Assembly (NCBI GenBank): GCA_034189035.1
Contig: JAXHVA010000092.1
Coordinates: 1-16,927 of the forward strand
Reading direction: 5' to 3'
Origin: JAUXFK01 sp034189035
Lineage (GTDB): Bacteria > Desulfobacterota > UBA8473
Length of the DNA stretch: 16,927 nucleotides
Under the pieces are notes generated by a model. It was not told the DNA's origin and did no database searches. It was given only the letters and a program-made list of their open reading frames with translations. The translations under genes were made by a program, and so were the position numbers. This document shows positions 1 through 4,870 of this stretch, one piece after another (within the stretch, counting starts at the first letter, position 1; the number at the start of each line of letters is the position of its first letter).

Positions 1-59
1 CCTGTCTTGAACGATGTAGGCGTTGCTAACTGCTTGTTTTTTAATTCATTATTGTTGTA

Positions 60-590
60 TTGACTAGAACAGGATTTCGGCGAACTATTCATTCAGTAGC
101 GGTGCGAAAATCGCTGTTTAAGGATGTAATCATTGATCTTTATCAAGAGAAGGCAGTCAACGCTCGTGTGGCTGTAGAAGTTATCCCACGTAAAATGAAC
201 AATGGAAAGGAGGAGTCTTTCGCAGATTGGGTACGTCGCGGCGTGGCAGAAACTCAACAGAACAAGCTTGGCAGAACAGAAGGCATTTCAATCTTAGCAG
301 GTCGATGGCTCAGACCATGTTCTTCTTGTGGGTCTATGCCAGCTGAAAAAAAGATAAAAGAGAACAGACAGCATTACCTTTGCCATGCCTGTTTTCTCAA
401 AAGAGAACAGGTTAATCGTCTTTATAGGGATATTAAGCCTGGAGAGAGTCATTTTCGCACACTGAAACCAGTAGATGCTTTAGAAAGAAACTATACGAAT
501 GAGTTCATTTTTGCTACCTTATCTGAGATAAATAGTGGTTGTGAGGTGAGTCTTCCTCAGGATTTTGATGACATTGGCCAATATTCGTGA
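60..590 (+). pseudogene. cas10: Truncated Cas10-like protein (type III CRISPR), Zn-ribbon part only
   Basis: A 176-codon fragment resembling the middle of Cas10/Cmr2, the large subunit of type III CRISPR effector complexes. What is seen: a four-cysteine zinc ribbon (C87-x2-C90, then C108-x2-C111) in the family setting 'GRWLRPCSSCG..PAE', and a C-terminal 'LPQDFDDIGQ' segment. In Cas10 that segment normally sits just before the second palm domain carrying the GGDD cyclase motif. That palm, and the N-terminal HD/first-palm part, are absent. The frame has stops shortly upstream (position 27 and again near 42), and only a TTG codon at 60 is available as start. The TGA stop (588-590) lies inside the first bases of a CRISPR-type repeat starting at 587. 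The piece is therefore probably a relic cut at a recombination junction and not a working gene. Family assignment is by motif recognition only; a different zinc-ribbon protein remains possible. Confidence 0.65.
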
Positions 591-623
591 GAAACATTGT
601 CTTGATTAAAAAAGGATTGAGAC
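587..623 (+). CRISPR. Solitary CRISPR-type repeat, copy 1
   Basis: A 37-bp sequence beginning GTGAGAAACATTGTCTTGAT and ending AAAAAAGGATTGAGAC. It matches a second copy at 2162-2198 at 35 of 37 positions (differences at the 11th and 14th base). The ATTGAGAC end is typical of CRISPR repeats associated with type I and type III systems, and the neighbouring cas10 fragment fits this. No further repeat is found at spacer distance on either side, so this is a relic of an array. The terminal GAC starts a small palindrome (621-642, arms TCCGCC/GGCGGA around GTT). Confidence 0.6.
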
Positions 624-859
624 TTCCGCCGTTGGCGGAGTCAGGAGTTATGAGAAATATTGCGGAGGATATGGTGAGAACAAAGGCAGGGTTTTTCAGA
701 GAAGTCGAACAGGGCTATGTTGAGGCAAGAAAAATGCTGTCGTTTCTGTTTTCAAAGCTAAAAGCCACTTCTGACTGTCCTTCTGCCCGATTTGATTGTT
801 ATTTCTTGCAAGGAGAAACAAGGCCAAACCAGTTGAGATGGAAAAGTTTTTTGACATAA
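587..859 (+). other. Open frame of doubtful coding status across the CRISPR-type repeat
   Basis: A 90-codon open frame opens with a GTG that is the first codon of the CRISPR-type repeat, so its first 12 codons simply translate the repeat. From an inner ATG at residue 22 (position 650) the translation 'MRNIAEDMVRTKAGFFREVEQG' looks more protein-like, with an amphipathic helical stretch to about residue 60. It may be the tail of a gene whose front was lost at the same junction that cut cas10. I do not recognise a family, and no clear ribosome binding site precedes the inner ATG. I see nothing else in 624-949: no tRNA, no second repeat and no other protein match. Confidence 0.25.
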
Positions 860-949
860 ATATGCTTTGGATTTATAATATTTATGATTATAAATTGTCC
901 ACAAAAACATATAAATTTAGTGATGCTAGACGTATTATTAGGGATAACC

Positions 950-1180
950 ATGAAACGTACAACATTGGATCTCGAAGACGATATCTTTATGCAGTTGAAG
1001 AAGCGATCTTTAGAAGAGGGAAAGACATTAAAGGGTATAATAAACACCTCTCTCAGAAATTAACTCGGCAATATGGATGGGAAAAGAGAGGCGGAACTCC
1101 ACTGGAAAACATACAGATGCGGCAGATCGAAAATAATGCTGAGTAACAGAGAGGCACTGTTTTCAAAAATGGAAGAGTAA
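950..1180 (+). pseudogene. vapB: VapB-type antitoxin, interrupted by an in-frame stop
   Basis: The ATG at 950 opens a frame starting MKRTTLDLEDDIFMQLKKRS and continuing 'LEEGKTLKGIINTSLRN'. This is the ribbon-helix-helix DNA-binding head common to VapB antitoxins: strand 'TTLDLEDD', two helices, and 'GKTLKGIINTSLR' as the second helix. A TAA at 1061-1063 ends it after 37 codons. The same frame then stays open to a TAA at 1178-1180, giving a tail ending 'ALFSKMEE', which is plausible as the toxin-binding end. That end directly abuts the vapC start at 1181, as expected for a vapBC operon. Without the stop the protein would be about 76 residues, a normal VapB size. The frame is masked by a longer overlapping open frame (796-1146) that has no recognisable family and is probably a shadow. 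The shortened protein could still bind its operator but should not neutralise a toxin well. Confidence 0.7.
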
Positions 1181-1547
1181 TTGTTAATTGACACGAATGT
1201 TTTACTCTATGCAGTGAATGAGTCCTTAAAAGAATTCTCCATTGCAAATGAGTTTCTAAGGATTGGAACTCACCCAAAGGTTTTTGATCGGCCACTCACC
1301 CCGGAAGAAGCCTGGTCGAATATTGTGAGTTTGACATCCCATCCTAATGTAGTGATACTAAAAGAAACACAGAAGCATAGCAACGTATTCAATGATATAG
1401 TCTCTGAGCTGAATCTAATGGGAAATTTTTGGCACGATTGTCATATTGCTGCTATTTCTTAAAGAAAACGATGTAAGGGAAATCGCAACCTGTGATATGG
1501 ATTTCAAGAAATTTACTTTCCTGAAGATTATTAACCCACTGGCATAG
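1181..1547 (+). pseudogene. vapC: VapC-type PIN-domain toxin, deleted and frameshifted
   Basis: PIN-domain ribonuclease toxin, partner of the antitoxin just upstream. The TTG start gives 'MLIDTNVLLYAVNES', the classic PIN opening with its first metal-binding aspartate (D4). Later come 'IGTHPKVFDRPLTPEEAW', 'GNFWHDCHIAAI' (third acidic site) and, after a frameshift, 'REIATCDMDF' and 'INPLA'. The first frame stops at 1460-1462. Dropping one T near 1455-1460 reconnects it to the frame ending at 1545-1547. A second lesion is visible: 'NES' runs straight into 'FSIANEFLRIGTHP', so the roughly 20-30 residues normally between these motifs are missing. The reconstructed length is about 121 residues, against about 140 for this PIN subfamily. 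Both lesions suggest a dead toxin. Confidence 0.75.
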
Positions 1548-2161
1548 ACTAACGGTATTAAGACTATTGACCTGTAAAAAAGAGCACAAGGTAAACAAAG
1601 ATAAAAGAGATGAAAGAGGAAAAGGTGGGTTAACGGTGCTTGAAAAATATACGAAAAATGAGGGTAACTCCTCAGGTTCACAGTTCCAGGGTTCAAACCT
1701 GCCTTGGCGCGCCTTTTCTAGAAGACTCGGTTGTCTTTGCAAACCAGGTATGCTTGCCCTTGCGCAGTTTACCATGCATTCCCATCATTACTATGCTGAC
1801 AATATCCCAGGCTCTCTATAATGAGCCAGGGAAGCCACGTCTAGGCCAGGGGTTCAGGGTCAAAGACATGAAGATTGAACGTTTTGAAAATGGGGAAGTT
1901 CCATGTCGCGGCCTTGGGAGAGCAAAGTACCAATTTCACTAAAATTTGTATTATTTAGGCATGGCAACCAACAGTGAACAGTAAACCGTGAACCTAACAA
2001 CCTGAGTAGTTACAAATGAGGCAGGTTAAAGGCCATAGTCTAAGGGATTGAAAATACTAATGTGTCCATTGACATCATAAATATCGTGTTTTATTGGGTG
2101 CAAGAGATGTCTAAAAATGGGAGTATAATATATTGATTTTAAAGATGAAGGAACAAAAGGG
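1548..2161. other. Gene-poor stretch with short inverted repeats and a leader-like AT-rich end
   Basis: No open frame here has a recognisable family; those on both strands look like chance frames. Visible structures: a small hairpin CAGG-GTTCAAA-CCTG (1687-1701) that resembles a tRNA T-arm but has no tRNA around it; a GGCGCGCC palindrome (1706-1713); and AGGTTCAC (1674-1681), which is the reverse complement of GTGAACCT in a GTGAAC-rich tract at 1972-1995. The last ~100 bp are AT-rich with TTGACA (2069-2074) and TATAAT (2124-2129). This could be what remains of a CRISPR leader ahead of the repeat at 2162. Confidence 0.5.
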
Positions 2162-2198
2162 GTGAGAAACAGTGCCTTGATTAAAAAAGGATTGAGAC
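2162..2198 (+). CRISPR. Solitary CRISPR-type repeat, copy 2
   Basis: A 37-bp copy of the repeat at 587-623 (35/37 identical) in the same orientation and 1,575 bp downstream. It begins GTGAGAAACAGTGCCTTGAT and ends AAAAAAGGATTGAGAC. The upstream flank is AT-rich with a TATAAT 32 bp before the repeat, which is leader-like. The downstream flank (2199 onward) would be the first spacer, but no second repeat follows. This is best read as the leader-end stump of a collapsed array. Confidence 0.6.
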
Positions 2199-2336
2199 CA
2201 TACACCCCCTTGCATAGATTCGTCGGTTTCTACATACAGTAGCCGGTCGTATTTACCCTGGTCTGGCTGATTTATCTAATAAACATGATAGGTACTTGGC
2301 TGAGGTATATATGTGAAATGATGCTTGATTAATGCG

Positions 2337-2342
2337 TATAAT
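2337..2342 (+). promoter_or_regulatory. Possible -10 box for the MazF-type toxin-antitoxin pair
   Basis: A perfect TATAAT lies 50 bp upstream of the antitoxin ATG. The -35 region (TGAAAT-like, near 2314) is weak, which is common for autoregulated toxin-antitoxin promoters. Prediction from consensus only. Confidence 0.35.
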
Positions 2343-2392
2343 CCTGTTATTAAAAGGTGTATAAAAATGGTGCGTAAAGGAGGTGCAGATAT

Positions 2393-2653
2393 ATGACTTT
2401 AGCAGTGCAAAGAAAACATGTCAGAATCAATATACTGATCCCGGAGGAAACAAGGGATAAACTGTCTGCAGTGGCTTCTTTGCAAGGAAAAAAGATCTCA
2501 GCGCTGGTCCGAGAATCGATCGAGGAAAAGATCAGGCGGATCGAAAGAGAATTATTTGAGGAGGAGATGAAGGCGGCATATAAGGGGTTGAGCGAGGAGA
2601 ATACTTGCATATCCGAAGATCTCAAATATGCTGACTCGGAAAATCTGGCCTGA
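2393..2653 (+). CDS. Ribbon-helix-helix antitoxin paired with MazF-type toxin
   Basis: An 86-residue protein with a ribbon-helix-helix (MetJ/Arc/CopG-type) head: strand 'HVRINILIPEETRDKL', then helix-turn-helix 'SLQGKKISALVRESIEEKI'. A long charged helix rich in Glu/Arg/Lys follows (about 47-70), then an acidic C-terminal tail. Such tails bind and neutralise the toxin while the head binds the operator and represses the operon. The start is well supported: AAAGGAGGTG (2377-2386) lies 6 bases before the ATG. The toxin gene follows after 14 bp, the normal antitoxin-first order. MazE proteins of Gram-negatives often use an AbrB-type fold instead, so this is the RHH variety. No defect is visible. 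Confidence 0.85.
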   Translation: MTLAVQRKHVRINILIPEETRDKLSAVASLQGKKISALVRESIEEKIRRIERELFEEEMKAAYKGLSEENTCISEDLKYADSENLA

Positions 2654-2667
2654 AAGGAACGCAAAAC

Positions 2668-3021
2668 ATGACACAGATGGACGTGAAACGCGGAGAAATC
2701 TACTATGCCGACCTCGATCCGGTTATAGGAAACGAAACAGATAAAACCCGCCCAGTGCTCATCATTCAAAATGACATAGGTAACACCTATTCACCGACCA
2801 CAATCGTGGCAATTATTACAGAATATTCAGCCAAGAAGGCGTCGTATCCAATCTGTGTTGCGGTTCCAAAATCCGAAAGCCTGCAAAAAGATTCCATCGT
2901 GAATCTGTCCCAGATCAGAACCATCGATAAAAACAGCCTGTCAGCCTCAAGGCTTGCCACTCTTTCCCCTGGCCTGATGGAAAGAGTCGATGATGCATTG
3001 AGGCACAGCTTGGCCCTGTGA
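2668..3021 (+). CDS. mazF: MazF/PemK-type mRNA interferase toxin
   Basis: A 117-residue endoribonuclease toxin of the MazF/PemK (EndoA) family, which cleaves mRNA at short recognition sites and halts growth when free of its antitoxin. Family marks: 'VKRGEIYYADLDPVIGNE' at the start, 'TRPVLIIQNDIGN' with the catalytic arginine (R28), 'PTTIVAIITEY' with the catalytic threonine (T51), and 'KDSIVNLSQIRTIDK' near residues 74-88. Length is as expected. AAAGGAAC precedes the ATG at suitable distance; a second ATG three codons in (2677) is an alternative start. The gene is co-transcribed with the antitoxin ahead. The stop codon (3019-3021) overlaps the left 7-bp direct repeat of the inverted-repeat element that follows, so the insertion sits right at the gene's end without damaging it. 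Intact. Confidence 0.92.
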   Translation: MTQMDVKRGEIYYADLDPVIGNETDKTRPVLIIQNDIGNTYSPTTIVAIITEYSAKKASYPICVAVPKSESLQKDSIVNLSQIRTIDKNSLSASRLATLSPGLMERVDDALRHSLAL

Positions 3022-3027
3022 AAAATG

Positions 3028-3278
3028 GTAACTTCTCAATAACTTTGGGAAACAGACTTATGCCGTAGCTCACAAGGGAGCTTTAATGAGCGGCATTGTG
3101 AATTTTGGGAAATACGTATTCAGGGTGTTCGGCGTTAAAAAATTCAAAATGTTTGAGGGCATAGCCCAAGTTTTTTGAATTTTAGCCGAGTACCCTGAAT
3201 GCGCCCAAAATTCATTGAGGAGCGAATGAAAGCTCCCCTGTAGGCTACGGCATGTTCCCGGACTTTTTGAGAAGTTAC
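3028..3278. mobile_element. Long imperfect palindrome, probable MITE-like element
   Basis: The ends are GTAACTTCTCA and its exact reverse complement TGAGAAGTTAC. The similarity continues inward along both arms for over 100 bases: ATGCCGTAGC / GCTACGGCAT, GGGAGCTTT / AAAGCTCCC, GAATTTTGGG / CCCAAAATTC, ATTCAGGGT / ACCCTGAAT, with a short centre near GGGCATAGCCC. GAAAAAT flanks it on both sides (3020-3026 and 3279-3285), suggesting a 7-bp target duplication. There is no transposase, so it would need one in trans. A minus-strand open frame (3070-3360) crosses it but shows no family and is probably an accident of the repeat. Transcribed, it would form a very stable hairpin between mazF and the next gene and could act as a transcript end. 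Confidence 0.75.
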
Positions 3279-3301
3279 GAAAAATAGAGGCGAGGTAAAA
3301 A

Positions 3302-3940
3302 ATGAAAGAAGAAAGGGTTTTTTTTAATAGCGGAGTCATCAGTTTAGAGGGTATACTCACATCTCCACAGACCCAAACCCCGGTACCTGCTGCAGTGGTA
3401 TGTCATCCTCATCCTCAATACGGTGGAAATATGCACAATAATGTTGTTGCAGGTATTACCCATACCCTATCGAAAGATGGATTTATAACTCTCAGGTTTA
3501 ACCTTCGCGGTGTTGGTGCGAGTGAGGGCACTTATGGAGGAGGTATAGAGGAAACCAGCGATGTAAAAGGGGCAGTTGACTTCATCGATGGTATAGACGG
3601 GGTGAAGAGGAATTCTGTATTTCTTGTCGGTTATTCATTTGGGGCTATGGTAGGGCTTCCTATTGCCTTTAGTGATGATAGGGTTAAAGGGTGGGCAGCT
3701 GTATCCCCCCCTATTACCATACACGATTTCACCTATCTTGAAGAATGCCTTAAACCGAAATTAATCGTCTTTGGTGACTCTGATTTTGTGTGTCCGAAGG
3801 AAGATATTGAAAGGATGTTTGCATCCTTTAAGGACCCAAAATCAATCTTTATTATCTCCGGTACAGACCATTTCCTCATAGGGAATGAAGAGACCATTTC
3901 AAGGCGCGTCTGTGAGTTTATTCGTAAATTTGGTGGGTAA
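3302..3940 (+). CDS. Alpha/beta hydrolase (dienelactone hydrolase-like, COG2945 type)
   Basis: A 212-residue cytoplasmic alpha/beta hydrolase. The catalytic triad can be read directly: nucleophile S112 in 'GYSFG', acid D161 in 'FGDSDFVCP', and histidine H190 in 'GTDHF'. 'CHPHPQYGG' (35-42) after the first core strand is the oxyanion-loop signature of this group, and 'RFNLRGVGASEG' (65-76) is also typical. There is no signal peptide or membrane segment. The substrate is unknown; members are usually predicted esterases or acyl-hydrolases. SD-like GAGGCGAGG (3287-3295) precedes the ATG. xerD follows 5 bp after the stop, so the two are probably co-transcribed. Confidence 0.85.
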   Translation: MKEERVFFNSGVISLEGILTSPQTQTPVPAAVVCHPHPQYGGNMHNNVVAGITHTLSKDGFITLRFNLRGVGASEGTYGGGIEETSDVKGAVDFIDGIDGVKRNSVFLVGYSFGAMVGLPIAFSDDRVKGWAAVSPPITIHDFTYLEECLKPKLIVFGDSDFVCPKEDIERMFASFKDPKSIFIISGTDHFLIGNEETISRRVCEFIRKFGG

Positions 3941-3945
3941 ATCAA

Positions 3946-4839
3946 ATGTCGTTTTCTCAATTACTCGATGAATTCTTAAGCTACCTGATTGTTGAGAGAG
4001 GATTATCGAAAAACACCCTCGAATCATACAGCAGGGATTTAAATAAATATGTCAGTTATCTGGAGAAAAAAGGCATATCAGAGATGAAAGAGACCTCCAG
4101 CCTTGATATAATGTCTTTTATCTCCATGCTTAAAGAAAGCGGTTTAGCAACAAAGACAACTGCCAGAAACCTTGTGGCAATCAAGATGTTTTACAGGTTT
4201 CTCTTTAATGAGAGGTATATCAAAGAGAACCCTGCAATAAAGATCGACTCACCGAAAACATGGTTTAATCTACCGAATACATTAACGGTTGATGAAGTGG
4301 AAAGGTTGCTGAATAGACCTGATATGAACACCGCTTTGGGTATGCGAGATTCCGCTATGCTGGAGCTTCTCTATGCTACAGGGATAAGGGTCTCCGAAAT
4401 CACGACCTTGTCTTTAAATGATATTAACCTGGAGGTTGGCTATATTATTGTTTTAGGAAAGGGGTCTAAAGAGAGGATTATCCCGATAGGTGTTCAGGCT
4501 GTGAAGAAGATAAATGAATATCTAACCGATTCAAGAAAGAGATTACTTAAAGGTTCGAGGAGCTCTTATATTTTTCTAAACCGTTCAGGAAGACCAATAT
4601 CCCGTCAGGGTTTTTGGAAGGTTATCAAAAAGTATGCCTTTCAAGCTCAGATAAATAAGAATATAACACCTCACACCTTAAGACATTCCTTTGCCACTCA
4701 TCTTTTAGAAAGAGGAGCAGACCTCCGCTCAGTTCAGACCATGTTGGGCCATGTTGATATCTCTACTACACAGATATACACCCATGTTACAAGAGAAAGG
4801 TTGAAAAAGCTCCACAGTCAGTTACATCCCAGGGCTTAA
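3946..4839 (+). CDS. xerD: Tyrosine recombinase XerD
   Basis: A 297-residue site-specific tyrosine recombinase of the XerC/XerD type, which resolves chromosome dimers at dif together with FtsK. There is an N-terminal SAM-like DNA-binding domain (about 1-90, 'FLSYLIVERGLSKNTLESY') and a C-terminal catalytic domain with the full residue set: R148 ('ATGIRVSE'), K172 ('GKGSKER'), H243-x2-R246 ('HTLRHSFATHLLERGADLRS'), H269 ('LGHVDISTTQIYTH') and nucleophile Y278. Length is standard. The choice of XerD over XerC follows the overall sequence style and genome position; a lineage with a single Xer protein is possible. It is chromosomal housekeeping, not an element integrase, since it lies with hydrolase and cca genes and no att sites are seen. 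The SD is weak, and the gene is likely translated by coupling to the gene ahead. Confidence 0.9.
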   Translation: MSFSQLLDEFLSYLIVERGLSKNTLESYSRDLNKYVSYLEKKGISEMKETSSLDIMSFISMLKESGLATKTTARNLVAIKMFYRFLFNERYIKENPAIKIDSPKTWFNLPNTLTVDEVERLLNRPDMNTALGMRDSAMLELLYATGIRVSEITTLSLNDINLEVGYIIVLGKGSKERIIPIGVQAVKKINEYLTDSRKRLLKGSRSSYIFLNRSGRPISRQGFWKVIKKYAFQAQINKNITPHTLRHSFATHLLERGADLRSVQTMLGHVDISTTQIYTHVTRERLKKLHSQLHPRA

Positions 4840-4870
4840 AATACAACAGATCAGCGTTTCAGAGATAAGG

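Noticed and set aside
796..1146. 116-codon open frame overlapping the antitoxin
   Set aside because: No family; the overlapping frame from 950 gives an obvious VapB head and the correct junction to vapC.
1674..1720. Possible tRNA 3' half (T-arm-like GGTTCAAACC)
   Set aside because: The five-pair T stem does not form around a normal TTCAAAC loop, and no acceptor, D-arm or anticodon arm is found upstream.
2042..2057. Third degenerate CRISPR repeat (AAGGGATTGAAAA)
   Set aside because: Only about ten bases agree with the repeat end; consistent with chance in AT-rich DNA.
3070..3360. 96-codon minus-strand open frame
   Set aside because: Lies almost wholly in the long palindrome and antisense to the hydrolase start; a product of the repeat and not a gene.
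3946..4839. Phage or island integrase with att sites
   Set aside because: Sequence is XerD-like, sits among housekeeping genes, and no tRNA or att-like duplication is seen.
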